This document shows, in pieces, positions 7,569-19,898 of a stretch of 64,000 nucleotides of DNA. Position numbers and translations under genes: made by a program. Under the pieces are notes generated by a model that was not told the origin of the DNA, ran no database searches, and saw only the letters and a list, made by a program, of their open reading frames with translations. Numbering within the stretch: position 1 is the first letter of the stretch; every line of letters begins with the position of its first letter. The DNA is taken from NCBI RefSeq assembly GCF_022836935.1, contig NZ_CP083239.1, positions 930,001-994,000 on the forward strand, in the 5' to 3' direction. This stretch comes from Ancylobacter polymorphus. GTDB taxonomy: Bacteria > Pseudomonadota > Alphaproteobacteria > Rhizobiales > Xanthobacteraceae.

Positions 7569-8533
7569 CGCTGTTTCACCCTGTTGAGCGCCTTGACGTA
7601 GATGTTGGCGAGGCCGAACACGGCGACGAAGAGAACGATGGCGAAAGCCGATGAGCGCCCGGTCGCCCACGCTTCGAAGGCGTCGCGTTTCAGCGCGATG
7701 GAGGCGACCTCTGTGGTCGAGCCCGGCCCGCCGCCGGTCAGCAGGTTGACCATGTCGAACATCTTGAAGTTCTCGATGCCGCGGAACAGCACCGCCAGCA
7801 TGATGAAAGGCAGCGCCATCGGCACGGTGATCGACCAGAACTGCCGCCAGTTCGACGCGCGATCGACTTCGGCCGCTTCATAGATGTAGTCGGGAATGGA
7901 GCGTAGCCCGGCGAGACAGATCAGCATCACATAGGGCGTCCACATCCAGGTATCGACGATGATGATCGCCCAGGGCGCCAGGTTCACGCTGCCGAGCATC
8001 TGGATCTCGGAGGTGGGGATGCCGGTGAGGAACGAAACGGCATAGGCGAACAGGCCGATCTGCGGCTCATAGAGGAACCGCCAGAAATTGCCGACCACGG
8101 CGGGCGACAGCATCATCGGGATGAGGATGAGCGTCGTCCAGAACGCATGCCCCCGGAACTTGCGGTCGATGAGATAGGCCAGCGCGAAGCCGATCACCGT
8201 CTGGAGAAGGATGGTCCAGAACACGAAATGCGCCGTGGTCTGCATCGAGGCCCAGATGTCGGGATCGTTCAGCACCCGCGAATAATTGCCGAGGCCGACA
8301 TTCTTGACCTCCGCATTGGGGCGGTTGGCGCGGTAATTGGTGAAGGACAGGTAGATCGCCCAGAACAACGGGAAGATGTTGATCGCGAGCAGCAGCGCGA
8401 TGGTGGGCGCGATGAACAGCCAGGCAATCGCCTTGTCGGAGAGCGCCCGCACCCGCCGCGCGAGTGGTTCCGGGGTTGCCCGCACCGCCGCCTCGGCGGC
8501 CTTGTCGGCATAAGTGTGTGGGGATGTCGTCAC
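7565..8533 (-). CDS. ABC importer permease, MalF-like
   Basis: Inner-membrane channel subunit of 322 residues. The first helix is near residues 36-57 (AWLFIAPTIALLLAINIF), five more follow, and the EAA loop reads YEAAEVDRASNWRQFWSI. It pairs with the MalG-like permease encoded immediately downstream with a four-base overlap. It is separated from the binding-protein gene by 214 bases holding a hairpin-rich repeat, which would let the binding protein be expressed in excess over the membrane subunits. Confidence 0.93.
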   Translation of the reverse strand: MTTSPHTYADKAAEAAVRATPEPLARRVRALSDKAIAWLFIAPTIALLLAINIFPLFWAIYLSFTNYRANRPNAEVKNVGLGNYSRVLNDPDIWASMQTTAHFVFWTILLQTVIGFALAYLIDRKFRGHAFWTTLILIPMMLSPAVVGNFWRFLYEPQIGLFAYAVSFLTGIPTSEIQMLGSVNLAPWAIIIVDTWMWTPYVMLICLAGLRSIPDYIYEAAEVDRASNWRQFWSITVPMALPFIMLAVLFRGIENFKMFDMVNLLTGGGPGSTTEVASIALKRDAFEAWATGRSSAFAIVLFVAVFGLANIYVKALNRVKQR

Positions 8534-8620
8534 GCGCGCCCTCGCTGGCGTCGGCGGAAAAGGGGCGATCCGGTGGGGTCTCGGGATGAGCCGGATCGCC
8601 CGCGGGAGGAAGCGGAGCCT

Positions 8621-8730
8621 ACTCCCTCTCCCCGCCGGGGAGAGGATGGGGCAAGGGGTGCGGGGCGCTCAACGCGCGGGTCACCCCCTCACCGACCCGC
8701 TTGGCGGGCCCCTCTCCCGGGCGGGAGAGG
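8621..8730. repeat. REP-like palindromic repeat downstream of binding-protein gene
   Basis: Two perfect 9-bp stems made of the same CCTCTCCC-type sequence sit at 8625-8645 and 8711-8730. They are separated by GC-rich sequence that includes ACCCCCTCACC. The layout is that of an intergenic palindromic repeat. A similar CCCTCTCCCCG hairpin lies at 52665-52690, also just after a binding-protein stop codon. Likely effects are mRNA 3'-end protection or partial termination; not demonstrated here. Confidence 0.7.
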
Positions 8731-8747
8731 ATCAGATGGTCGCGATC

Positions 8748-10070
8748 TCAAATCTTGCCGTCTTCCTTGAAGATCTCGGTCCAGTCCTTTTCGAGACCGT
8801 CGAGAGCCTCCTTTGCCGTGCCCTTGCCGGCGACGACATAGTCATGCACCCGCTTCTGCATCGCCTGCAGCAGCTCGGCGTAAGAAGGCTCGGCCCAGAA
8901 GTCCTTCACGATCGCCATTGATTCAAGGAAGGCGGGCGCATAGGGCTGGCTGGTCTTGAAGTCGGGCGCGTCGACCACCGCCTTCAGGCAGGAATAGCCG
9001 CCAAGCTGCCACCACTTGGCCTGCACCTGCGGCTGGGCGAACCATTTGATGTACTGGAGGGCGGCGTCGCGCTTGTCCGAGTAGGACACCACCGAAATGC
9101 CCTGCCCGCCGAGCTGAGCGTAATGATACTTCTCCGCCGGGTTGGGGAAGAAGCCGATGCGGTCGCCACCGACCTTCTCGTCCTTGTAGAGGCCGGGCCA
9201 GGTGAAGGCGAAGTTCATCTGCATCGCCACCTGCCCAGATTTGAAGGCGTCGGCCGATTCCACCATATAGACGTTGGACGCGCCGGGCGGGGTGCAGCAA
9301 TCGTAAAGCGCCTTGTAGAATTCGAGGCCCTTGATCGCATCCGGCGAGTTCACATAGCCCTGCATGTCATAGGGCTTCTTGGGGTTGTCATACATGAAAC
9401 CCCAATCGTACAGGACGTTGGTCACGCCCATGGTGATGCCTTCCGAACCACGCTCGGTATAGATCGAGGCACCGTAGACGGTCTTGCCGTCGATCTGCCG
9501 CTTCTGGAAGAACTCGGCGATCTGCTTGAGCTGGTCATAGGTCTTCGGCGCGTCGAGGTCCCAGCCGTACTTCGCCTTGAATTCCTTCTGGATTTCCGGG
9601 CGCTGGAACCAGTCCTTGCGGTAGGTCCAGCCCACCACGTCGCCCATCGCCGGCAGGGCCCAGTAATTCGGCGTGTTCTTCGGCCATTCGGAATAGCCGA
9701 CGACCGTCGCGGGAACGAAGTCATCCATCTTGATGCCTTCCTTCGCGAAGAAGTCGTTCAGCTTCACATAATGCCCGTTCTCCGCCGCGCCGCCGACCCA
9801 CTGGCTGTCGCCGATGATGAGGTCGCACAGCTTGCCGCGCGAATTCAGTTCATTGAGGAAGCGGTCGGCATAGCTGGTCCAGGGAACGAACTCGAACTTC
9901 ATGTCGATGCCGGTCTTGGCGGTGAAGTCCTTGGACAGCTCCACCAGCGCATTGGCCGGGTCCCAGGCCGCCCAGCACAGCGTGAGCTGCTCGGCCTTCG
10001 CCGCCTGCGGCACGGACATCAGCGCGCAAACGGCCGTCGCCCCCAGAAGGGGTATCCACTGCTTCAGCAT
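8748..10070 (-). CDS. ABC importer periplasmic solute-binding protein, family 1
   Basis: Periplasmic receptor of the importer encoded downstream. The start ATG at 10070 follows an excellent GGGAGGAG ribosome site. The signal peptide (LKQWIPLLGATAVCAL, then an AKA-type cleavage region) leads into a 440-residue protein with the MalE-like layout, for example IYTERGSEGITMG and GGQGISVVSYSDKRDAALQYIKWF. The ligand is unknown. Divergence from the glycerol operon and linkage to Dha-type kinases make a triose, tetritol or other short polyol the best guess. An in-frame upstream ATG at 10109 would disrupt the signal peptide and is less likely. Confidence 0.92.
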   Translation of the reverse strand: MLKQWIPLLGATAVCALMSVPQAAKAEQLTLCWAAWDPANALVELSKDFTAKTGIDMKFEFVPWTSYADRFLNELNSRGKLCDLIIGDSQWVGGAAENGHYVKLNDFFAKEGIKMDDFVPATVVGYSEWPKNTPNYWALPAMGDVVGWTYRKDWFQRPEIQKEFKAKYGWDLDAPKTYDQLKQIAEFFQKRQIDGKTVYGASIYTERGSEGITMGVTNVLYDWGFMYDNPKKPYDMQGYVNSPDAIKGLEFYKALYDCCTPPGASNVYMVESADAFKSGQVAMQMNFAFTWPGLYKDEKVGGDRIGFFPNPAEKYHYAQLGGQGISVVSYSDKRDAALQYIKWFAQPQVQAKWWQLGGYSCLKAVVDAPDFKTSQPYAPAFLESMAIVKDFWAEPSYAELLQAMQKRVHDYVVAGKGTAKEALDGLEKDWTEIFKEDGKI

Positions 10071-10531
10071 GCTCTCCTCCCAGAACGAGGGGCTTTCTGC
10101 CCCTTTCATGGCTCACCGTGGCGCAGGACGCGCCGAAACGATTTAGCTTTGTGTTTAGTTATGCGCCGATCGCTCAACATGACAAGAGCAAATCGTTGCT
10201 GCAGCGCAGCGGTGCCGGGAGACCGCACGCCCGCCGTCGCCAGCTCGGACGAAGGTTCGCTTATGATTTGAGGAAGTGCGCACCCTCAGGCCGATAAACG
10301 CGACGAGGCCGGGATGTCGCACCCCCGCCGATGCGCAGCGTCGCCGAGGGCGACCAGCGGCTCGGTTGGCATGCCAGCGATATGCCACGGAATTGCTGCA
10401 ATGCACCCAATCGAAGGTTCGCTTCTTTCGATTTGACGCTATTGCGACCAAAAACACTTTCGTATAGCGTCGATATGAAGATAAAAACGAAAGCGCTACT
10501 GACCTAAAGCAGCGCATCGGGAGAGACGCCT
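10071..10531. promoter_or_regulatory. Divergent regulatory region between ABC-Dha operon and glp operon
   Basis: The 461-bp non-coding region must hold promoters for both operons. Its right half is AT-richer than its surroundings. CTTTCG occurs at 10425-10430 and 10457-10462, and its inverse CGAAAG at 10488-10493, spaced 32 and 31 bases, that is about three helical turns each. A 13-bp direct repeat CGAAGGTTCGCTT occurs at 10250-10262 and 10412-10424. TTCG-type half sites are characteristic of DeoR/GlpR-family operators, so this is a candidate operator array. No convincing sigma-70 pair was assigned. Short open frames here look spurious. Confidence 0.6.
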
Positions 10532-12082
10532 TTGAACGCTCGCACTCGGGACGAGATTTACGACCTTGCGATCATTGGCGGGGGCGTGAATGGCTGCGGC
10601 ATCGCCCGCGATGCTGCCGGGCGCGGCGTCTCCGTCGTCCTGCTGGAACAGGGCGATTTCGCCGGCGCGACCTCTTCCGCCTCCACCAAGCTGATCCATG
10701 GTGGGCTGCGCTATCTCGAACATTACGAGTTCCGGCTGGTGCACGAGGCGCTGGCCGAACGCGAAGTGCTGTGGGCGATTGCCCCGCACATCATCTGGCC
10801 GCTGCGCTTCGTGCTTCCGCACCACGCCGGCCTGCGCCCCGCCTGGCTGCTCCGGCTTGGGCTGTTCCTCTACGACCATCTCGGCGGGCGCAAGCTTCTG
10901 CCGGCCACGCGCTCGCTCGATCTGGCGCGCGACCCTGCCGGCCGGCCGCTGCGCGAGGGCTATCGCCGCGCCTTCGAATATTCCGACTGCTGGGTGGAGG
11001 ACAGCCGGCTAGTGGTGCTGAACGCACTCGACGCGGCCGAGCGCGGCGCCGACATACGCCGGAGCACCCGCGTCGTCTCCGCCAGCCGCGAGCCGGAATT
11101 CTGGCGTATCGAGTTCGAGGAAGGCGGCGCACACCGGGTGGTCAATGCGCGCGCGCTGGTCAATGCCGCCGGCCCCTGGGTGCATGACGTGCTGGCGCAT
11201 GTGCTGCGTGCCAATTCGCCCGCCAATGTCCGGCTCGTGCAGGGCAGCCACATCGTCGTGCCCCGGCTCTACGACCATGACCGGGCCTACATTTTCCAGA
11301 ATGCGGACGGTCGTATCATCTTCGCCATTCCCTATGAGCAGGACTTCACCCTCATCGGCACCACCGACCGCGACTTCGGCAGCACGCCGAGCCGGCCCGT
11401 CGCCAGCCAAGAGGAGATCGCCTATCTCTGCGCCGCTGCGAGCGAGTATTTCAGTCGCCCGGTGACGCCTGGCGACGTGGTCTGGACCTATTCCGGCGTC
11501 CGGCCGCTCTATGACGATGGCGCGTCCAAGGCACAGGAAGCCACGCGCGATTATGTGCTGGAACTGGACGACCAGGACGGGCGGGTGCCGGTTCTGTCCG
11601 TCTTCGGCGGGAAGATCACCACCTATCGCCGCCTCGCCGAGCACGCCATCGAAAAGCTGACCCCCTATCTGCCGGGCGCCTCCAAGACCTCCTGGACCGG
11701 CACGGCGCCGCTGCCGGGCGGGGATTTCGGCGTGCATGACCAACCGCGCATCGTCGCCCAGCTGCTGCGTGCACATCCCTGGCTCGATGAACGCCTCGCC
11801 CGCCGCCTGGTCGTCGCCTATGGTACGCGCGCCATGCGGATCCTCGACGGCGCCCGGTCGGCTGGCGATCTCGGGCGCGTGTTCGGCGCCGACCTGACCG
11901 AGGCGGAGGTCCGCTACCTGATGCGGGAGGAGTGGGCACGTACCGCCGAGGATGTGCTATGGCGGCGCTCCAAGCTCGGCCTGCGCTTCTCCGCTGAGGA
12001 GACGGCCGCGCTTGATGCCTTCATGGCCGAATGCGTGGCCCCGGCCGCAGCATCGGCCTCGCTGCGGGGGATTGCGCAATGA
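10532..12082 (+). CDS. glpD: Aerobic glycerol-3-phosphate dehydrogenase
   Basis: FAD-dependent enzyme that oxidises glycerol 3-phosphate to dihydroxyacetone phosphate and feeds electrons to quinone at the membrane. The FAD-binding motif IIGGGVNGCGIARDAAGRG lies near the N-terminus. SSASTKLIHGGLRYLEHYEF, TDRDFG and VFGGKITTYR are family landmarks. The length of 516 residues is normal. The start is a TTG at 10532 preceded by GGGAGAG. It is the first gene of an eight-gene glycerol operon, and the next gene's ATG overlaps its stop. Same order as the rhizobial glpDSTPQUVK cluster. Confidence 0.96.
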   Translation: MNARTRDEIYDLAIIGGGVNGCGIARDAAGRGVSVVLLEQGDFAGATSSASTKLIHGGLRYLEHYEFRLVHEALAEREVLWAIAPHIIWPLRFVLPHHAGLRPAWLLRLGLFLYDHLGGRKLLPATRSLDLARDPAGRPLREGYRRAFEYSDCWVEDSRLVVLNALDAAERGADIRRSTRVVSASREPEFWRIEFEEGGAHRVVNARALVNAAGPWVHDVLAHVLRANSPANVRLVQGSHIVVPRLYDHDRAYIFQNADGRIIFAIPYEQDFTLIGTTDRDFGSTPSRPVASQEEIAYLCAAASEYFSRPVTPGDVVWTYSGVRPLYDDGASKAQEATRDYVLELDDQDGRVPVLSVFGGKITTYRRLAEHAIEKLTPYLPGASKTSWTGTAPLPGGDFGVHDQPRIVAQLLRAHPWLDERLARRLVVAYGTRAMRILDGARSAGDLGRVFGADLTEAEVRYLMREEWARTAEDVLWRRSKLGLRFSAEETAALDAFMAECVAPAAASASLRGIAQ

Positions 12083-13188
12083 CACTCGAACTCGCCCATG
12101 TCTCGCGCAGCGTGCGCGGCGTTCCCTTCATTCGCGACGTGTCGCTGCGGCTGGAGCGCGGCAGCCTGAATGTGCTGCTGGGCGCCACCCTCGCAGGCAA
12201 GACCAGCCTCATGCGGCTGATGGCCGGCCTCGACGCCCCGACCTCCGGCCGGGTGCTGGTGGACGGGCGCGACGTCACCGGGCTGTCGGTGAAGAAGCGC
12301 AGCGTCGCCATGGTCTACCAGCAGTTCATCAATTATCCCGCGCTTACCGTCTATGAGAACATCGCCTCGCCACTGCGGGTGGCCGGACTGCCGCGCGCGG
12401 AGATCGAGGAGCGCGTGCTTTCGGCGGCGAAACTGCTGAAGCTCGATCCCTATCTCCAGCGCACGCCGCTGGCGCTCTCGGGCGGCCAGCAGCAGCGCAC
12501 CGCCATCGCCCGAGCGCTGGTGAAGCGCGCCGATCTGGTGCTGCTCGACGAGCCGCTGGCCAATCTCGACTACAAGCTGCGCGAGGAACTGCGCGAAGAG
12601 CTGCCGCGCATCTTCGCCTCGACCGGCGCGGTGTTCGTCTACGCCACCACCGAGCCGACCGAGGCGCTGCTGCTCGGCGGGCACACCGCCACGTTGCTGG
12701 AAGGCGCGATGACCCAGTTCGGCCCGACCGCCGAAGTCTATCGCCGCCCCGCCAACCTCGCCACGGCACGGGTGTTTTCCGACCCGCCGCTCAATGCGCT
12801 GCGCGTCACCAAGCAGGGGCACACGGTGCTGATGGAGAACGGCACCGTGTTGCCGGCACATGGCCCGCTGGCTCACGCCTCGAACGGCGCCTACACGATC
12901 GGCGTGCGCGCGCACCATCTCGAAGTGGAAGATGTTGCCACCGCCGAGCGTATCGCCGGCGACGGCCTCATCCGGCTCGGCGCCACCATCGCGGTGACCG
13001 AGGTGACCGGCTCGGAGAGCTTCCTGCACATGGATATGGGGGCGGAACGCCTCACCGCGCTGGTTCCCGGCGTGCGGCGCCTGGAACCCGACGCGCCGGT
13101 GGAAGTGCTGATCGACGCCCGCCACATCCTGCTGTTCGACGCCGAGGGCCGGAGCGTCGCGCCCGTCCGCGATGCGGCGGCGGCCTGA
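12079..13188 (+). CDS. glpS: Glycerol ABC importer ATPase GlpS (switch-histidine replaced)
   Basis: One of two ATPases of the glycerol importer, 369 residues. Walker A is the unusual GATLAGKT (35-42), the signature LSGGQQQR (133-140) is intact, and Walker B is LVLLDE to E158. The position of the invariant switch histidine, normally YVTHDQ, reads YATTEP (T191). GlpS can therefore donate a good signature motif but should hydrolyse ATP poorly at its own Walker site. Its partner GlpT has the reverse defect. A C-terminal TOBE-like region is present. The ATG overlaps the glpD stop codon. Confidence 0.95.
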   Translation: MTLELAHVSRSVRGVPFIRDVSLRLERGSLNVLLGATLAGKTSLMRLMAGLDAPTSGRVLVDGRDVTGLSVKKRSVAMVYQQFINYPALTVYENIASPLRVAGLPRAEIEERVLSAAKLLKLDPYLQRTPLALSGGQQQRTAIARALVKRADLVLLDEPLANLDYKLREELREELPRIFASTGAVFVYATTEPTEALLLGGHTATLLEGAMTQFGPTAEVYRRPANLATARVFSDPPLNALRVTKQGHTVLMENGTVLPAHGPLAHASNGAYTIGVRAHHLEVEDVATAERIAGDGLIRLGATIAVTEVTGSESFLHMDMGAERLTALVPGVRRLEPDAPVEVLIDARHILLFDAEGRSVAPVRDAAAA

Positions 13189-13199
13189 GGGAGAGCATC

Positions 13200-14302
13200 A
13201 TGGCCAGCATCACCCTCGACGGTCTCGCCCATGCCTACCGGCCTGACCCGCGCGGCCCGCAGGACTACGCGCTGAAAGAGATCAACCATGTCTGGCGGCA
13301 GGGCGGCGCCTATGCGCTGCTCGGGCCGTCGGGCTGCGGCAAGACCACGCTGCTGAACATCATTTCGGGCCTCGTCATCCCGACGCGCGGGCGCATCCTG
13401 TTCGACGACCGCGACGTCACGCGGCTGCCGACCGAGGCGCGCAACATCGCCCAGGTATTCCAGTTCCCCGTCGTCTACGACACGATGACGGTGCGCGAGA
13501 ACCTCGCCTTCCCGCTGAAGAACCGCAAGATGCCGCGCGAGGCGATCGCCCGCCGCGTCGAGGAGATCGCCAGCCGGCTCGACATGAGCTCGGTGCTCGA
13601 CCGCAAGGCGTCCAACCTCACCGCCGACGCCAAGCAGAAGATTTCGCTCGGGCGCGGGCTGGTGCGCGAGGATGTCGCCGCCATCCTGTTCGACGAGCCG
13701 CTCACCGTCATCGACCCGCATCTCAAATGGCAGTTGCGCTCGTCGCTGAAGGAGCTCCACCGGGCGCTCGACCTGACCATGATCTATGTGACGCATGACC
13801 AGACGGAGGCGCTGACCTTCGCTGACACCGTCGTCGTCATGCATGACGGCGCGGTGGTGCAGACCGGCACGCCGGAAGAGCTGTTCGAGCGCCCCGCCCA
13901 CACCTTCGTCGGCCATTTCATCGGCTCGCCGGGCATGAATGTGCTGCCGGCAAAGGTCGAGGGCCGCACCGCCCATGTGGGCGGCACCGCCATCGCGCTG
14001 GAACGGGCCTATCCCTCCCTGCCGGCAGGGGAACGGATCGAACTCGGCGTGCGGCCAGAATTCGCCACGCTTGCCAAGCCGGGCCACGGCCTGCCGGTGA
14101 AGGTGACGCGTATCGAGGATATCGGGCGCGCCCGCATCGCCCGCATCGAGATTTCAGGCAACCCGGCGGCAGCCATGGTCCCGGAAGAGCTGTCGCTCGA
14201 CGGCGATAGCGCCGGCCTGACGCTGGATCCCCGGCAGATCCACATCTACGCCAATGGCGTGCTGGTGCCCGGCGCGCCCGCCGGCCGCGAGGAAGCCCTG
14301 TG

Positions 14303-14303
<1 letters not shown>
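13200..14303 (+). CDS. glpT: Glycerol ABC importer ATPase GlpT (signature motif degenerate)
   Basis: Second ATPase of the glycerol importer, 367 residues. Walker A GPSGCGKT (42-49), Q-loop VFQFPVVYD, Walker B ILFDE to E166 and the switch histidine in YVTHDQ (H199) are all intact. The signature motif, expected as LSGGQ-QR, reads LTADAKQK at 140-147 and lacks both glycines. Paired with GlpS, one composite site is complete (GlpT Walker/His plus GlpS signature) and the other is degenerate. It starts 11 bases after glpS. It is not the E. coli glycerol-3-phosphate antiporter that shares the name. Confidence 0.95.
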
Positions 14304-15201
<898 letters not shown>

Positions 15202-15205
<4 letters not shown>

Positions 15206-16023
15206 GCGCCTCGTCCCACGCCTCCTCGCGCGGCGGCACCCTTGTCATGGTGCTGTATCTCGCCTTCCTGATCCTGCCGATCTACTGGCTCGTGAATATG
15301 AGCCTGAAGACGAATTTCGAGATCAATTCGGGCGTCACCCTGTGGCCGAACGACATCACGTTCGAGCACTATATCAAGATCTTCACCGACTCGAGCTGGT
15401 ACTCGGGCTACATCAATTCGCTGACCTATGTGGCGCTGAATACCGTGATCTCGATCACGCTGGCGCTGCCGGCGGCCTATGCCTTCTCGCGCTACAGCTT
15501 CGTCGGCGAGAAGCACCTTTTCTTCTGGCTGCTGTCAAACCGCATGGCCCCGCCGGCCGTGTTCGCCCTGCCCTTCTTCAATCTCTATTCGGCCATCGGC
15601 CTGTTCGACACGCCCTGGGCCGTGGCGCTGGCGCACTGCCTGTTCAACGTGCCACTCGCCGTGTGGATTCTCGAAGGCTTCATGTCCGGCGTGCCGCGCG
15701 AGATCGACGAGACGGCGGCCATCGACGGCTATTCCTTCCCGCGCTTCTTCGTGAAGATCTTCATGCCCCTGATCGCCAGCGGCATCGGCGTCGCGGCCTT
15801 CTTCTGTTTCATGTTCTCCTGGGTGGAACTGCTGCTGGCGCGCACGCTCACCGCCACCAACGCCAAGCCGATCGCGGTGACGATGACCCGCACCGTCTCG
15901 GCCGCCGGCATGGATTGGGGCCTGCTCGCCGCCGCCGGCGTGCTCACCATCATCCCCGGCGCGCTCGTCATCTGGTTCGTGCGCAACTACATCGCCAAGG
16001 GCTTCGCCCTCGGGCGGGTGTGA
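15202..16023 (+). CDS. glpQ: Glycerol ABC importer permease GlpQ
   Basis: MalG-type membrane subunit of 273 residues that pairs with GlpP. The first helix is at about 13-34, followed by a periplasmic loop (FEINSGVTLWPNDITFEHY). The ATPase-docking EAA loop reads REIDETAAIDGYSFPRFF. The ATG at 15202 overlaps the glpP stop as ATGA. Not related to glycerophosphodiester phosphodiesterase, which bears the same symbol in enterics. Confidence 0.94.
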
Positions 16024-16034
16024 GGAAGGACGGC

Positions 16035-16352
16035 ATGGAAAACGCTTCGTCGCCCTTCATGGAACGGCTCGCCGAGAACACGGCCTGGATGGCGTGGACC
16101 TGGCCGACGGCGGCGTTCTTCGCCGCCATCGCCGGCCTGCTCGCCATCTTCACCGTGCTGGCGCTGTGGCGGCCGGAGCGCGCGCGTGTCGGCGTGCTCG
16201 GCATTCCCACCACGCGCGGCGACCGGCTGTTCATCACGCTGCTCGGCAGCGCCTTTATCAACCTCGCCTGGCTCGCCCTGGTGGGACCTCATCTCGGTTG
16301 GGCGCTCGCGCTCTGCCTTGTCTACGCGCTGGCGGTGTTCCGCCTCGTGTGA
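16035..16352 (+). CDS. glpU: Small membrane protein GlpU of the glycerol importer (DUF2160-like)
   Basis: A 105-residue protein lying between the permeases and the binding protein, the position of the DUF2160 gene glpU in rhizobial glp operons. Three hydrophobic segments are visible (about 16-44, 66-83 and 85-103) with a basic loop WRPERARVG. The start ATG follows GAGGAAGGACGGC. Its molecular job is unknown; constant linkage to the transporter suggests an accessory membrane subunit. The match to the family is from memory of operon architecture and the helix pattern. Confidence 0.85.
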   Translation: MENASSPFMERLAENTAWMAWTWPTAAFFAAIAGLLAIFTVLALWRPERARVGVLGIPTTRGDRLFITLLGSAFINLAWLALVGPHLGWALALCLVYALAVFRLV

Positions 16353-16410
16353 AGTCGCCTAAGCGGCAGAAAGCCGCGTGATTTCTGGGAATGAACGGGA
16401 GGAAAGACCC

Positions 16411-18168
<1,758 letters not shown>

Positions 18169-18188
18169 TGCGGGTCCGCTGATCCAAT

Positions 18189-18216
18189 GCCGGAGCGCCC
18201 AAAAGGGCGCCCCGGC
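18189..18216 (+). terminator. Hairpin (attenuator-like) between glpV and glpK
   Basis: Arms at 18189-18200 and 18205-18216 form a 12-bp stem with one mismatch around an AAAA loop, 20 bases after the glpV stop. The following bases (TTCTGCG) are only weakly T-rich, so complete termination is unlikely. Attenuation or mRNA 3'-end stabilisation would raise glpV over glpK expression. Inferred from structure. Confidence 0.6.
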
Positions 18217-18367
18217 TTCTGCGTCCCGGACGCCCCCGCCGTCCGGGACGTTGTCTCGCCCGCCGCCGTCGCGGACGGCATGCCGCCCGACATAGACCAC
18301 GTTCCGCAGAGGTGGCACCTTGCACGCGCCGTCCTCGCCGGGATGACGCCTTTTAGCGGAGCGCCTC

Positions 18368-19870
18368 GTGACAACCCATCTTCTCGCGATCGACCAGGGG
18401 ACGACCTCCTCGCGTGCCATCCTGTTCCGGCCGGACACCTCCATCGCGGCACAGGCGCAGCAGGAGTTTCCGCAGCATTTCCCCGCTTCCGGCTGGGTCG
18501 AGCATGAGGCGGAAGACCTGTGGCAGACGACGCTCGCCACCTGCCGCGCGGTCATGGAACAGGCCGGCCTCACCGCCGCCGACATCGCCGCCATCGGCAT
18601 CACCAATCAGCGCGAAACCACCGTGGTGTGGGATCGCAAGACCGGCGCGGCCATCCACCGCGCCATCGTCTGGCAGGACCGCCGCACCGCCGAACTCTGC
18701 GCGAAGCTGAAGGCGGAAGGTCATGAGGCGCTGGTGCGCGAGCGCACCGGGCTGATCCTCGATCCCTATTTCTCCGGCACCAAGATCGGCTGGATTCTCG
18801 ACCATGTGCCGGGCGCGCGCGCCCGCGCCGAGCGCGGCGAACTCGCCTTCGGCACGGTGGACAGCTGGCTGCTGTGGAAGCTCACGGATGGTGCGGTGCA
18901 TGCCACCGACGCCACCAATGCCGCCCGCACCCTGCTGTTCAACATCCACACCGGTGGCTGGGACGACGACCTGCTGGCGCTTCTGCGCGTGCCGCGCTCC
19001 ATGTTGCCGCAGGTGAAGGACTGTGCCGCCGATTTCGGCACCACGGCCCCTCGTCTGCTCGGCGGCGCCATCGCCATTGGCGGCATTGCCGGCGACCAGC
19101 AGGCGGCCACCGTCGGCCAGGCCTGCTTCCAGCCGGGCATGATCAAATCGACCTACGGCACAGGCTGCTTCGCCCTGCTCAATACCGGGACCACCGCCGT
19201 CGTCTCGGAGAACCGGCTGCTCACCACCATCGCCTATCAGCTCGGTGGCAAGCGGACCTATGCGCTCGAAGGCTCGATCTTCGTCGCCGGCGCGGCGGTA
19301 CAGTGGCTGCGGGACGGGCTCGGCATCATCAATAACTCGGCCGAGAGCGAAGCGCTGGCCGATGCCGCCGATCCGGCCCAGCAGGTCTATCTCGTGCCGG
19401 CCTTTGTCGGCCTCGGCGCGCCGCACTGGAACCCCGATGTGCGCGGCGCGATGTTCGGCCTCACCCGCAATTCCGGGCCCGCCGAATTCTGCCTCGCGGC
19501 GCTGGAGAGCGTCTGTTACCAGACCGCCGATCTCATCGCCGCGATGAATGCCGACTGGGCGCGCTCGGGGGCCGGCGGCCATCGCACGCCGGTGTTGCGT
19601 GTCGATGGCGGGATGGTGGCCTCCAACTTCGCCATGCAGCGCCTAGCCGATCTGCTCGCCGCGCCGGTCGACCGGCCGGTGATTCGCGAAACGACGGCCC
19701 TCGGCGCCGCCTATCTCGCCGGGCACCAGGCCGGCATCATGCCGGCGCCGGGGCGCTTCGCCGATTCCTGGCGGCTCGACCACCGCTTCGATCCGGTCAT
19801 GCCGGCCGAGACGCGTGAGGCCAAGCTCGCCGGCTGGCGCGACGCCGTGCGCCGTCTCACCCTGCCCTGA
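18368..19870 (+). CDS. glpK: Glycerol kinase
   Basis: ATP-dependent phosphorylation of glycerol to glycerol 3-phosphate, the substrate of GlpD at the other end of the operon. FGGY-family landmarks are [14 protein letters not shown] at the N-terminus, [26 protein letters not shown], and [13 protein letters not shown] with TYGTGCF. The length of 500 residues is normal for GlpK. The start codon is GTG at 18368 with GGAG upstream. The gene is last in the glp operon and convergent with the diol dehydratase genes. Confidence 0.97.
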   Translation: MTTHLLAIDQGTTSSRAILFRPDTSIAAQAQQEFPQHFPASGWVEHEAEDLWQTTLATCRAVMEQAGLTAADIAAIGITNQRETTVVWDRKTGAAIHRAIVWQDRRTAELCAKLKAEGHEALVRERTGLILDPYFSGTKIGWILDHVPGARARAERGELAFGTVDSWLLWKLTDGAVHATDATNAARTLLFNIHTGGWDDDLLALLRVPRSMLPQVKDCAADFGTTAPRLLGGAIAIGGIAGDQQAATVGQACFQPGMIKSTYGTGCFALLNTGTTAVVSENRLLTTIAYQLGGKRTYALEGSIFVAGAAVQWLRDGLGIINNSAESEALADAADPAQQVYLVPAFVGLGAPHWNPDVRGAMFGLTRNSGPAEFCLAALESVCYQTADLIAAMNADWARSGAGGHRTPVLRVDGGMVASNFAMQRLADLLAAPVDRPVIRETTALGAAYLAGHQAGIMPAPGRFADSWRLDHRFDPVMPAETREAKLAGWRDAVRRLTLP

Positions 19871-19882
19871 ACGCCACTACCA

Positions 19883-19898
19883 AGCCTTTGAAAAGGCT
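19883..19898. terminator. Short hairpin between convergent glpK and dehydratase genes
   Basis: A perfect 6-bp stem AGCCTT/AAGGCT with TGAA loop sits in the 27-bp gap between the two convergent stop codons and touches the dehydratase small-subunit stop. It could act as a weak bidirectional terminator; no strong T tract follows on either strand. Confidence 0.4.

Noticed and set aside
7568..7670. N-terminal extension of the MalG-like permease
   Set aside because: The extra 34 residues are Arg-rich and lie in another frame of the upstream permease. The ATGA overlap at 7568 is the natural start.
10155..10517. A 120-codon minus-strand frame in the glp divergent region
   Set aside because: Composition unlike neighbouring genes, no ribosome site, no motif. 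The region is better read as regulatory DNA.
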